Under the pieces are notes generated by a model. It was not told the DNA's origin. It ran no database searches and saw nothing but the letters and a program-made list of their open reading frames with translations. DNA of 18,583 nt from assembly GCA_028278625.1 (NCBI GenBank), contig JANQDY010000141.1:1-18583 (forward strand), read 5' to 3'. This DNA is from Thermodesulfobacteriota bacterium. Its GTDB lineage: Bacteria > Desulfobacterota > DSM-4660 > Desulfatiglandales > Desulfatiglandaceae. Position numbers and translations under genes: made by a program. This document shows positions 1 through 7,834 of the stretch, piece by piece (position 1 is the stretch's first letter; each line of letters begins with the position of its first letter).

Positions 1-345
1 GTGAGGTGAAAAAAATGGCCGCCCTGTACCGCACCCGTTTTGAGCAAATGCTCATAATATCGGCTTGACCGCGTTCTGACTTTTTACGAGACCATCAAAC
101 TTGAAGCGAAAATGGACGGTTGGGCATGGCAGCAACTAAAAGCTCAGGTTGTTGCCATGCCGCCCCCTGAAGAATTGAGCATGTATCCCAGTATCCGGCG
201 CGTCCGGCTAGCATGATGTCGCGGCCCGCGGAAGATGGATTGCCTAAACGGTTACCTTGTAGTATGCATAATAGACACGTTGTCCAGCAGACTGCCAAAG
301 TATTTTCAGGTTCTGTTGAAAAGTTGCCCCATCAAGGATATATTG
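1..345. other. Gene-free left edge
   Basis: No open frame here resembles a known protein on either strand. Short overlapping frames on both strands lack a ribosome binding site and protein-like composition. The recognisable structures are a small perfect inverted repeat (GAGCA-AA-TGCTC, 42-53) and the much longer hairpin at 123-161, described separately. The stretch ends at the start codon of a decayed receiver gene at 346. It may be the remnant of a mobile or repeated intergenic element, but nothing in it identifies a transposase. Confidence 0.5.
123..161. repeat. Long hairpin (14-bp inverted repeat)
   Basis: The arm at 123-136 (GGCATGGCAGCAAC) pairs with 148-161 (GTTGTTGCCATGCC) across an 11-base loop. 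All 14 positions pair if one G-U wobble (132 with 152) is allowed. No T-run follows on the + strand (it continues cgccccctg), so it is not a typical intrinsic terminator. It could be a REP-like palindromic element or a dispersed intergenic repeat; copy number in the genome cannot be seen here. Confidence 0.6.
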
Positions 346-757
346 ATGAAAATACTGATAGTGGCGGATAATCCCATCAACGCCAAAATCCTGGCGGCTC
401 ACCTCAAAAGTGTAGGATGAGAAACGGTTGTAGCGGGATCCGGAAAAGAAGCTCCTGAGTGTCTTGGATCCGATTATTCAATTATGCTCATCATTTCCGA
501 TATCATGATGCCTGAAATGAGTGATCCGGATCTCCATCAAACCATAAAGTGCCGACCTTCATGGCAAAATCCGCCTGTGACCCTGTGTTCCGCACTGGCC
601 GATCTCGAAACCCTTAGAGAGGCTGTTCAACAGGGGTGTAACAGCCACATAATCAAGCACGTGTTGAAACATCATGTTCTTCGAAAAGCTTGGGGATGTG
701 CTGGAACAACTTGATGGCACGAGTGCTTCGAAAGGCTCTTTTTGCTTGAAACCGTAA
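346..757 (+). pseudogene. Decayed response-regulator receiver domain
   Basis: Read through, this is a CheY-like receiver of about 130 residues. It starts MKILIVADNPINAKILAAHL, with AAGGAT upstream of the ATG at 346. After an in-frame TGA at 418-420 it continues ETVVAGSGKEA, then the phosphoacceptor region SDIMMPEM and the IIK motif near the end. A +1 shift near 675-685 is needed to recover the expected C-terminal helix (EKLGDVLEQLDG), which runs to TAA at 755-757. Further signs of decay: the acidic pocket pair Asp-Asp reads Ala-Asp, and the Lys-Pro after strand beta5 reads Lys-His. It could once have been the output partner of the hybrid kinase downstream, but no output domain is visible. Receiver identity is clear; loss of function is inferred from a stop plus a frameshift. 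Confidence 0.8.
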
Positions 758-961
758 GACCGCTTGAGAAAAATCGCGAAACCACATTGAAAAGCCTGTG
801 GACTTAAACGACAGTTCCTAATTTGTGATAAATGTGAAGAAAGGCTTTTGTCCCGTTGCTCCAGGATTTGACGCGCCTTTGTGAGTGAATCTGGGTGGGG
901 ATGCAAAATTATGCGAAGTCGTTCGGAAAACACCGGATAAGAATTCTTGAAAGAGGGAAAA
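757..961. other. Leader/promoter region of operon A
   Basis: About 200 bases without a gene between the decayed receiver and the first corrinoid protein gene. An 8-base inverted repeat (AAAAGCCT at 790-797, AGGCTTTT at 842-849) spans 60 bases and could be a regulatory structure. I see no convincing -35/-10 pair and no sigma54 -24/-12 element with correct spacing. The operon A promoter must lie here or further upstream, but I cannot place it. Confidence 0.35.
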
Positions 962-1615
962 ATGATGGGAAATCCAACGATGGATTTGTTGGTAAACGCA
1001 TTGATTGACGGCGATCAGATTCAGGCAATTACCGCAGCGAAGACGCTTCTTGGTGCGGGTATCGAACGCCACCGGATAATTGTGGAAGGGGTGGAGGCAG
1101 CGATGACTCGATTGGACGCTAAATGCACCGTTGAGCAGTTTAATTTGCTGGAGATCATGCTTGCCGGTCGGGCGGTGATGGGAGTTATGAAGGAACTATA
1201 TCCGTCCACTGCCCGTCTGCCCCAAACAAAGGGAATCGTTGTCCTGGGGACCCTGGAGGGCGATATTCATGACTTGGGGAAGAACATACTCAAAATGGTT
1301 TTGACGGCAAAAGGATACCGGGTCGTGGACTGCGGCAAAGACTGTCCTGCTGAAAAGCTGATGGATGCTGCTGAGTTGGAAACGGTTCTGGCCATCGGGG
1401 TCAGCGGTTTGATTACTTCGGTAATCCCTCATGTCCGTGAATTAAAAGAAAAGATGGCCGCGCGGGGGCTTGGGCAAGTCGGGATAATGGCGGGTGGCGC
1501 AGCGCTGAAACAATCTTCCGTCGAGAGCCTGAATGTTGATTTTTTAGCCGAGACCGCTTTCGACGGTGCAGACTATCTCAAACAAATCGCGGGAGGCAAT
1601 GATGAACAGCCTTGA
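962..1615 (+). CDS. Corrinoid (B12-binding) methyltransferase shuttle protein 1
   Basis: 217-residue cobalamin-binding protein that would carry a methyl group on cobalt between a substrate-specific methyltransferase and a second methyltransferase, in the cytoplasm. An N-terminal helical cap (about 1-85) precedes a Rossmann-like B12 domain. The base-off/His-on signature is complete: D101-I-H103-D-L-G106 (His ligand to cobalt), S148-G-L150 and G178-G179. The ATG at 962 (or 965) has GAGGG at 953-957; a TTG at 947 in frame overlaps that site and is less likely. The loop after the third strand reads VVDCGKDCP, with two cysteines (124, 128) where relatives usually have hydrophobic residues. It overlaps the next gene by 14 bases, suggesting translational coupling with the UroD-fold protein. 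It is more divergent from the other two corrinoid proteins of the window than they are from each other. Confidence 0.92.
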   Translation: MMGNPTMDLLVNALIDGDQIQAITAAKTLLGAGIERHRIIVEGVEAAMTRLDAKCTVEQFNLLEIMLAGRAVMGVMKELYPSTARLPQTKGIVVLGTLEGDIHDLGKNILKMVLTAKGYRVVDCGKDCPAEKLMDAAELETVLAIGVSGLITSVIPHVRELKEKMAARGLGQVGIMAGGAALKQSSVESLNVDFLAETAFDGADYLKQIAGGNDEQP

Positions 1616-2615
1616 ACGAATCAAGTCTGCCGTAGGTTTTAAGACGCCGGATCGGACGCCGGTCATAGCCCAGGTTTTCGGTCATGCTGCTGTTCTTTCT
1701 GGGGTAGCTTTGGGCGACTACGTTCAGGATGGCGATTTGCTGGCACGCTGCCAGATAGAGGCTTTAGAACGATATGGCTACGATGCCGTCTTTGCCTTGA
1801 TGGATGTGGGTGTTGAGACTGAGGCGGTAGGCTCCATTCTGACCTATAGACCGAACCAATATCCTATCGTCAGTTCATACGCGCTCACGGGCGATGCAGA
1901 AATAAGGGGCCTCTCGGCGCCGAATCCTTATCGGGACGGGCGTATGCCGGAGCTTCTGAAAGCGGCGAGGCAATTACGGCGAGAAGTGGGAGACGATGCG
2001 CTGGTGGTCGGCTGTGTATTGGGGCCGATGACCCTGGCAACACAATTGCTGGGCATAGAAAAAACGCTTTACCTGGCAATTGATGAGCCCGAAAAATTTG
2101 CCGATTTAATGGACTTTGCCGAAACGGTCGTCATTAGGTTCGGAATAGCGCAGATCGAGGCGGGAGCGCACCTGCCCATTGTTTTCGATCCGTCTTCTTC
2201 GCCTGCCGTCATTCCGCCCCAGTTTTTTCGTGAATTTGTTTTTCGTCGCTTGGAAAGGGTGTTTGCAGTGCTCAAACGGGCGGGAGCGATAGCCAACTGG
2301 CTTCATATTGCCGGGCCAATCGAGTCGATTTTGCCTTTTTATCCCCGAGCCGGGGTGGACATTGCAAATTTTGACTACTGTGTCGATCCCTTGGACGCCT
2401 GTAAGGCAATTCCCCGGACTTGTCTCGACGGAAACATCAAATCTCTCTCACTTGTCGATGAGACGCCTGACGCATTAGCGGAGGAGTCGAACAGGCTGTT
2501 AGCCCGATTCGCTGATCGCGGGGGTTTTATCCTTTCTTCCGGATGTGAAGTTCCACTGGAGTCGAAACCGGAAAATATAAGGGCCATGGTATCGGCCGTA
2601 CGCAAGGAAGGATAA
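1602..2615 (+). CDS. UroD-fold methyltransferase 1 (MtaA/MtbA/OdmB-like)
   Basis: 337-residue uroporphyrinogen-decarboxylase-fold protein. In operons like this such proteins are not haem enzymes but methyltransferases, moving a methyl group to or from a corrinoid protein. The opening MNSLERIKSAVGFKTPDRTPV and the length are typical of the family. MtaA/MtbA-type enzymes bind zinc with His-x-Cys and a Cys about 80 residues later. Here H235 and C315 (in SSGCE) are kept at that spacing, but the middle ligand is Ala237 (HIAG). Other cysteines lie at 260, 267 and 274. I chose ATG 1602 because GGGAGG at 1591-1596 gives a 5-base spacing; GTG 1566 and ATG 1599 are also in frame. It lies inside operon A between its likely corrinoid partner and the activase, and stops 4 bases before the latter. 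Methyltransferase I is the best guess; substrate unknown. Confidence 0.85.
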   Translation: MNSLERIKSAVGFKTPDRTPVIAQVFGHAAVLSGVALGDYVQDGDLLARCQIEALERYGYDAVFALMDVGVETEAVGSILTYRPNQYPIVSSYALTGDAEIRGLSAPNPYRDGRMPELLKAARQLRREVGDDALVVGCVLGPMTLATQLLGIEKTLYLAIDEPEKFADLMDFAETVVIRFGIAQIEAGAHLPIVFDPSSSPAVIPPQFFREFVFRRLERVFAVLKRAGAIANWLHIAGPIESILPFYPRAGVDIANFDYCVDPLDACKAIPRTCLDGNIKSLSLVDETPDALAEESNRLLARFADRGGFILSSGCEVPLESKPENIRAMVSAVRKEG

Positions 2616-2619
2616 TTCG

Positions 2620-4221
2620 ATGCCGGAACTTAAGGTTGTCATTGGAAAAGGGGAACGTCGAATCCCTTTTGCTCCCGGCCGATCTCTGCGTGATATTCTG
2701 GATGAGATGGATGTTCGGGTTCGTTCGGGATGCAGAGGGATGGGAGCCTGCGGCCTGTGCCGTGTCCGAATTGGATCGGGGGAAGTGGGTGAGCCAACGC
2801 AAAATGAACAGATTCATCTCGGCGAAGCGCAACTTGACCAGGGGGTCCGGCTGGCCTGTCAAATAATGCCTGAACGTGATATTGAGATCGCGATTCTGGC
2901 GCCTGCCCCGGAATCAAATTGGAGAAGCCTTCCCGATAGCGCCAAACGGCGCATGGATCGAACGCCTCCTTCTTTCCCAAAAGATCTGGCGCTTCAGGTG
3001 GAACGTGCTTATGGCGCGGCGGTGGATCTGGGGACAACGCACATCAACCTTTCCATGTACGAACTTGAAACCGGTCAATTCCTGGGAGATCGGTACAGCC
3101 TAAATCCTCAGATGGACTTTGGTTCGGATGTGATGACGCGTTTGATCGCCGCTTCCGAATCTTGGGAACAGGCGCAGGCTCTGGGTCAACTGGTAGTCAA
3201 GGCAATCGGCGAGGGGCTGTTGGATATCGCCACGAGGGAAGGCATCAATCTTCAGCAAGTGGTGCGTCTGATTCTGGTTGGAAATTCGGCGATGCTGGCA
3301 TTGTTGTCGGGAAGGAATCACGGATTGCTGCTTCAACCGAGACACTGGGGACACGCAATTGATTGTCTTCCGAAAAATACGATGCCCTGGATTGCTTCAT
3401 GGGGCCTCCATCACAGGGCTCGGATAGAGGTGATGCCGCCTCTAGCGGGTTTTGTTGGTTCGGACTTGCTTGCAGGCGTAGTAACGACATGCCTGACCGA
3501 AAACGGGGACGGCAGCCTCTTTATTGATTTTGGCACCAATTCCGAAATCGCCCTTTGGGATGGAGAAACTTTGTGGGTTACATCTGTGGCCGGAGGGCCT
3601 GCTTTTGAGGGAAGCGGTATCAGTTGCGGATTGCCGGTTTCTCCGGGGGCCGTTTATCGCGTAAATCAGCAGGATGGGGCGTTTGATTATGCCGTCATAG
3701 GCGGGAGTGAACCGCTTGGACTCTGTGGTTCTGGCATTGTGGATCTCATAGCCATTCTGGCGAGGTCTGGAGAACTGACCGATTTGGGACGTTTTGCGCC
3801 GACAGTTCCCAAAGGGGGATTTGCACTTCCGGGAAACGAAAGGAGAATGGTCCTGACCAAAAGGGATGTGGACGTATTTCAGCGCGCCAAAGCCGCCATC
3901 GGCGTGGGTGTCCAGGTTTTGATGGCGCAGGCGGGTGTGGGGAATCTACGACGGATTTACGTCGGCGGCGCTTTCGGTCGTTTCCTAAACATCGAAAACG
4001 CTCAGGACATCGGGCTTTTGCCTTCAATTCAAAAAAATCAAGTTGAACTTTGCGGGAACACAGCCTTGGCCGGATGCGTGGATATGCTTTTGTCCCCGAT
4101 CATGGTCGAGCGTTTTAAAAAACTTGGAAACGAGGCAAAAGTGATCAACTTGTCCCAATATCCTGATTTTGATGATACCTTTTTGGAAAACCTGTATCTC
4201 AAACCCATGCAGGGAAAATGA
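2620..4221 (+). CDS. RACo-like ATP-dependent corrinoid reactivase ([2Fe-2S] + ASKHA)
   Basis: 533-residue reductive activator of corrinoid proteins: it would return accidentally oxidised Co(II) to Co(I) using electrons from its own cluster and ATP. The N-terminal ferredoxin-like domain (about 1-92) has C38, C44, C47 and C80 in plant-type [2Fe-2S] spacing. The C-terminal part is an ASKHA ATPase of the DUF4445 type, with phosphate motifs DLGTT (136-140) and IDFGTN (302-307), GGPAFEGSG, LCGSG, and the adenosine motif GGAFGRF (449-455). The strong site AAGGAAGGA (2604-2612) sits 7 bases before ATG 2620. Compared with my memory of Carboxydothermus RACo (about 630 residues), DLGTT comes some 70 residues earlier, so the middle domain seems absent. 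It is the only activase in the window and may serve all three corrinoid proteins. Confidence 0.92.
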   Translation: MPELKVVIGKGERRIPFAPGRSLRDILDEMDVRVRSGCRGMGACGLCRVRIGSGEVGEPTQNEQIHLGEAQLDQGVRLACQIMPERDIEIAILAPAPESNWRSLPDSAKRRMDRTPPSFPKDLALQVERAYGAAVDLGTTHINLSMYELETGQFLGDRYSLNPQMDFGSDVMTRLIAASESWEQAQALGQLVVKAIGEGLLDIATREGINLQQVVRLILVGNSAMLALLSGRNHGLLLQPRHWGHAIDCLPKNTMPWIASWGLHHRARIEVMPPLAGFVGSDLLAGVVTTCLTENGDGSLFIDFGTNSEIALWDGETLWVTSVAGGPAFEGSGISCGLPVSPGAVYRVNQQDGAFDYAVIGGSEPLGLCGSGIVDLIAILARSGELTDLGRFAPTVPKGGFALPGNERRMVLTKRDVDVFQRAKAAIGVGVQVLMAQAGVGNLRRIYVGGAFGRFLNIENAQDIGLLPSIQKNQVELCGNTALAGCVDMLLSPIMVERFKKLGNEAKVINLSQYPDFDDTFLENLYLKPMQGK

Positions 4222-6312
4222 GTGATGAAAGAGCCCTTGACTGAAAAACCCGATTACCTTGAAGCCTTCATCAAAACAGCCCAGTATCTCGCCGGTCTTA
4301 CGACCCAACAGGATTTGTGGCGTGAGACGGGGCAAGCCCTGGTCAATTTTTTCGGCGCGGCATTTTCTGCTATCGGAACTCCCGGCCCTGATGGTGAAAT
4401 ATCAGAACACCATTGGGTTTCCTCCGATCAAGTCTCCAACCGGGAGGATCTTGGATCGGAAACAAAGGACGCTATTGCCGAGGTGTTGGAGAGCGGTTTT
4501 CTCACGTTGAGGCGCATTCATAGTCCCGATGTCTTCTCAGCAGTGTTTTTGCCGGTCAATCAGAAAGGCGAGGTCACCGATGTAATACTGGTGGCCCATA
4601 AAATGTCCGAGCCGATTCCCAATGAGCTGCTCAATGTTTATCTGGCGGTTTCCCGACTGGTCGGAACAATGGCCGAGCGCCTGACTTCAGAGATTGAATT
4701 GAGGAAACACCGCGATCACCTTGACGAATTGGTAAAAGATCGCACAATCGAACTGACAAAATCCAATGAAAAGCTTCAACAGGAGATCATTGAGCGAAAA
4801 CAGGTGGAAGGGAAGCTAAAAGAAAGCGAGGCGGAAAAGAAGGCGATACTTGACGGAATGACGACAAGTGTAAGATTTGTCAATAAGATGCATGAAATAA
4901 TATGGATAAACAAGGCGGGGCTTGCTTCGGTCAATAAATCCCTTGAAGAAATAATTGGACACAAGTGTTTTGAATTCTGGGGGGATGATCCCAAAAAGCC
5001 ATGCGTAAGCTGTCCGGCAGCGAAAATCCTCAAGTTGAAACAGCCGGTGAAAGGTACCAAACATTTATCCAATGGAACAATTTGGGACATCAGAGCCGAG
5101 CCGGTGTTTGACGAAAATGGAGGCATCTCCGGAATTGTTGAAATATCGGATGATATTACCGACAAATCACGGCTTGAGGCCGCGCTGCACCATTCTAGAA
5201 AGATGGATGCAATCGCTACGTTGGCGGGCGGTGTTGCCCATGAATTCAACAATGCCCTGATGGGAATTATGGGGAACATTGAGCTTCTTAAAAGTGATTT
5301 GGATGAAGATGAGAGAAGAAAGCAATCTTTTGTTGCAATGAACGCGGCGGGTCATCGAATGTCCCGTCTGACTGACCAGTTATTGGCTTATGCGGAAGGG
5401 GGAAAATATCAGCCAAAGAATCTGAAGCTGGATGATTTTGTGATTGAAACGCTGCCAATCCTAAAACATGACCTCAGTCCTACAGTCAGGGTAGAAACGC
5501 ACTTCCCGAAAGAAATCTCATATGTTAGCGCAGACCAGACTCAGATCCAGATGGTTCTGTCTGCCGTATTGACCAATTCAAATGAGTCAATGGAAAATGA
5601 TGGCTTTATCCGTATATCCGCTGAAAATAAGGACGTTGACGAGTATTTCATCCAACAATATCCCGGTGTTAAGCCTGGCCCCTATGTTTGCCTCATGATC
5701 GAAGATAACGGTAAAGGCATGGATGAAGAAACAAGAACCGGGATATTTGAGCCCTTTTTCACCACCAAGTTTCAGGGGCGTGGCATGGGGATGGCCGCTG
5801 TGTATGGAATTGTCAGGAACCATGACGGCAGAATTTTTCTGGAATCTGAATTGGGAAAGGGAACCACCGTCCGGATATATCTCCCCGCCATTGAGATAGC
5901 GGCTGAAATGCCACAAAAGGCCTACGCTGAAATTGCTACGGGAAGCGGAACCATTTTGCTGATCGAAGACGAAGATGTGGTTGTTGAAGTCACCCGGTCG
6001 ATCCTGGAGAAGTTGGGATACCGGGTTCTGGTTGCCAAAACCGGAAAAGAAGCTATCCATATTTCCGAAGCTTTTAGAGGTCAGATTGACCTTGCTTTGC
6101 TTGATATAAAACTTCCTGATATTGATGGAAGAGGTCTTTACACTCTTATAATGAAAGTCAGACCGGATCTGAAAGTGATCGTTTGTAGCGGTTATTCAAT
6201 TGATGGTCCCATTAGAGAAATTCTGAGCGCAGGTGCTCAAGATTTTATCCAAAAGCCTTTTTCGATTGCAGCCATTTCAAAGAAACTGAAGGAGGTATTG
6301 GAGAGTAAATGA
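4222..6312 (+). CDS. Hybrid sensor histidine kinase (GAF-coil-PAS-HisKA-HATPase-REC)
   Basis: 696-residue soluble sensor kinase with no membrane segment. Order: GAF-like domain (about 10-150), charged coiled coil (150-205), PAS domain (205-320), dimerisation domain with phosphoacceptor H340 (GGVAHEFNN), ATPase domain (N-box around N452/N454, DNGKG 495-499, FEPFFTTK, G2 box GRGMGM 519-524), and a C-terminal receiver (577-694) with phosphoacceptor D628 and conserved K678-P. The PAS domain has C249, C261 and C264 (HKCFEFW...PCVSCP), a cysteine pattern that could bind metal or sense redox state. Start is GTG 4222 or ATG 4225, directly after the activase stop, with AGGG at 4211-4214. Being in the corrinoid operon suggests it senses redox or C1 status. 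No intact DNA-binding response regulator is nearby; only a decayed receiver lies upstream of the operon. Confidence 0.92.
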   Translation: MMKEPLTEKPDYLEAFIKTAQYLAGLTTQQDLWRETGQALVNFFGAAFSAIGTPGPDGEISEHHWVSSDQVSNREDLGSETKDAIAEVLESGFLTLRRIHSPDVFSAVFLPVNQKGEVTDVILVAHKMSEPIPNELLNVYLAVSRLVGTMAERLTSEIELRKHRDHLDELVKDRTIELTKSNEKLQQEIIERKQVEGKLKESEAEKKAILDGMTTSVRFVNKMHEIIWINKAGLASVNKSLEEIIGHKCFEFWGDDPKKPCVSCPAAKILKLKQPVKGTKHLSNGTIWDIRAEPVFDENGGISGIVEISDDITDKSRLEAALHHSRKMDAIATLAGGVAHEFNNALMGIMGNIELLKSDLDEDERRKQSFVAMNAAGHRMSRLTDQLLAYAEGGKYQPKNLKLDDFVIETLPILKHDLSPTVRVETHFPKEISYVSADQTQIQMVLSAVLTNSNESMENDGFIRISAENKDVDEYFIQQYPGVKPGPYVCLMIEDNGKGMDEETRTGIFEPFFTTKFQGRGMGMAAVYGIVRNHDGRIFLESELGKGTTVRIYLPAIEIAAEMPQKAYAEIATGSGTILLIEDEDVVVEVTRSILEKLGYRVLVAKTGKEAIHISEAFRGQIDLALLDIKLPDIDGRGLYTLIMKVRPDLKVIVCSGYSIDGPIREILSAGAQDFIQKPFSIAAISKKLKEVLESK

Positions 6313-6321
6313 CACATGAAA

Positions 6322-7818
6322 TTACTTGCCTTTCAATAATTCCTTCTTCAGATCACGCTTCAAGATTTTTCCGGCATGGCTCTTGGGCATTTCTCCCACC
6401 GAAACGTACGCCTTGGGAATCTTATAGGGTGCCAGCTTGGCCTTAAAGAAGACCTTCAGTTGATCGGGGTCAATGTTCTGCTTCGGTTTCGGAACCACAA
6501 CCGCCACCACCCGTTCTCCATATTCCGGATCCGGGAGGCCCACAACGGCGCATTCCTGGACCTCCGGCCGGGTATAGAGCAACTCCTCCACTTCACGGGG
6601 ATAGACGTTTTCCCCTCCCGTGATAATCAGGTCTTTTAGGCGATCCACGATATAGAGATAACCCCTGTCGTCAAAAACCCCCATATCTCCCGAACGGAAC
6701 CAGTCATCCCAGAACCCCATTGCCGTTTCGTCGGGGCGGTTCAGATAGGCTTTCATGAGGTTGGGTCCGCGGATGCAGATTTCACCTTCTTCATCCGATC
6801 CAAGCACGCTGCCGTCCAGCCCGCGAATTTGCACCTCCACCAAATTCGCCGGTGTTCCCACGGACCCTACCACGTGTCGATAATAATGGTTGAAGGTGAC
6901 CATGGAAGCGCTTTCCGTCATGCCGTAGGCCTCATGAATATCCAGATCCATGCGGCCCTTCCATTCCCGAACCACTTCCGCCGCCATGCTGGCTGCTGCC
7001 GAAAAACAGTACCGAACGCTTTTAAGCCGCTCTTTTAAGTTGCTGATGGAAAGCATGCGGATATATACAGTGGGCACTGAATAGAATTTACTCACCCCGT
7101 GGCGTTCAATGACGTCTAGGGCCCGATCCATATCGAATCCTGGTTGGATTACTATGGAACCGCCGCTATAAACAGTGGCACCCATGATGTGAATCTGGGC
7201 GAACACATGATTTAAAGGGAGGAAACAGAGGCAGATGTCCTCATGTTTAGAACGTTCCGAGAAGGATACGTTTTGATAAGAAGTCTGCAGGTTTTCGTGG
7301 GAGAGAGGCACCCCTTTTGAAATTCCGGTGGTACCGCCTGTAAATAGAATGACTGCCGGTTCGTGCCGGTCACAATAAACGGCCCTGAAACCGGCATCAG
7401 CTCCGTCGAGCAGGCTCACCATGCTGGTTTCGGTGCCTGGCGCCACAAGATATTCAATGCCGGTCTCATCTTTCATGCCCTCTAACTGATCCAACCGCTC
7501 ATCGGTGGTGAAGACCGCTCTGGGACGAACATCCCGAAAGATGTTGAAGATCTCATTACGACCGAGAGCACTGGCGGGAGTGGCGACCCTTGCGCCCACC
7601 TTCAACGCACCGAAATAGAAAACGAGCCAATAATAGGAGTTGGGGGCGAACAGTGCCACGGTATCGCCCCTCACCATTCCAAGGCGTTTTAAACCGCTGG
7701 CCACCCTGCTGGCATCATCATCGAATTTCCCGTAGCTGATCTCTTGTCCATCTTCGATCACGGCAGCTTTCCCGGGAAAATAGAGTGCCGTCCGTTCCAG
7801 ATTGGTTGCAATATTCAC
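6322..7818 (-). CDS. AMP-forming acyl/aryl-CoA ligase (ANL superfamily)
   Basis: 498-residue adenylate-forming enzyme that would activate a carboxylic acid to its CoA thioester via an acyl-AMP, in the cytoplasm. Motifs in order: A3 loop T160-GGTTGISK168-G (second position Gly instead of the usual Ser), YGMTE (298-302), RSGD (375-378), DRLKD (392-396) and the A10 lysine in AGKILKR (K484). I start it at GTG 7818, because AGGAGA (7825-7830) gives a 6-base spacing and the protein begins as relatives do (NLERTALYFPGKAAV); the longer frame to 7923 runs into the upstream gene. It is the last gene of operon B, 16 bases after the methyltransferase. Overall resemblance is to medium/long-chain and aromatic acid ligases; the acid is not predictable. 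In this context it could take the demethylated product. Confidence 0.9.
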   Translation of the reverse strand: MNIATNLERTALYFPGKAAVIEDGQEISYGKFDDDASRVASGLKRLGMVRGDTVALFAPNSYYWLVFYFGALKVGARVATPASALGRNEIFNIFRDVRPRAVFTTDERLDQLEGMKDETGIEYLVAPGTETSMVSLLDGADAGFRAVYCDRHEPAVILFTGGTTGISKGVPLSHENLQTSYQNVSFSERSKHEDICLCFLPLNHVFAQIHIMGATVYSGGSIVIQPGFDMDRALDVIERHGVSKFYSVPTVYIRMLSISNLKERLKSVRYCFSAAASMAAEVVREWKGRMDLDIHEAYGMTESASMVTFNHYYRHVVGSVGTPANLVEVQIRGLDGSVLGSDEEGEICIRGPNLMKAYLNRPDETAMGFWDDWFRSGDMGVFDDRGYLYIVDRLKDLIITGGENVYPREVEELLYTRPEVQECAVVGLPDPEYGERVVAVVVPKPKQNIDPDQLKVFFKAKLAPYKIPKAYVSVGEMPKSHAGKILKRDLKKELLKGK

Positions 7819-7834
7819 GGAAAATCTCCTTCTA

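Noticed and set aside
418..420. In-frame TGA read as selenocysteine
   Set aside because: The position in receiver domains is not catalytic, no selenocysteine insertion hairpin is evident after it, and a separate frameshift shows the gene is decayed anyway.
715..730. Possible sigma54 promoter (TGGCAC...) upstream of operon A
   Set aside because: The -12 GC is missing at the required 10-base spacing.
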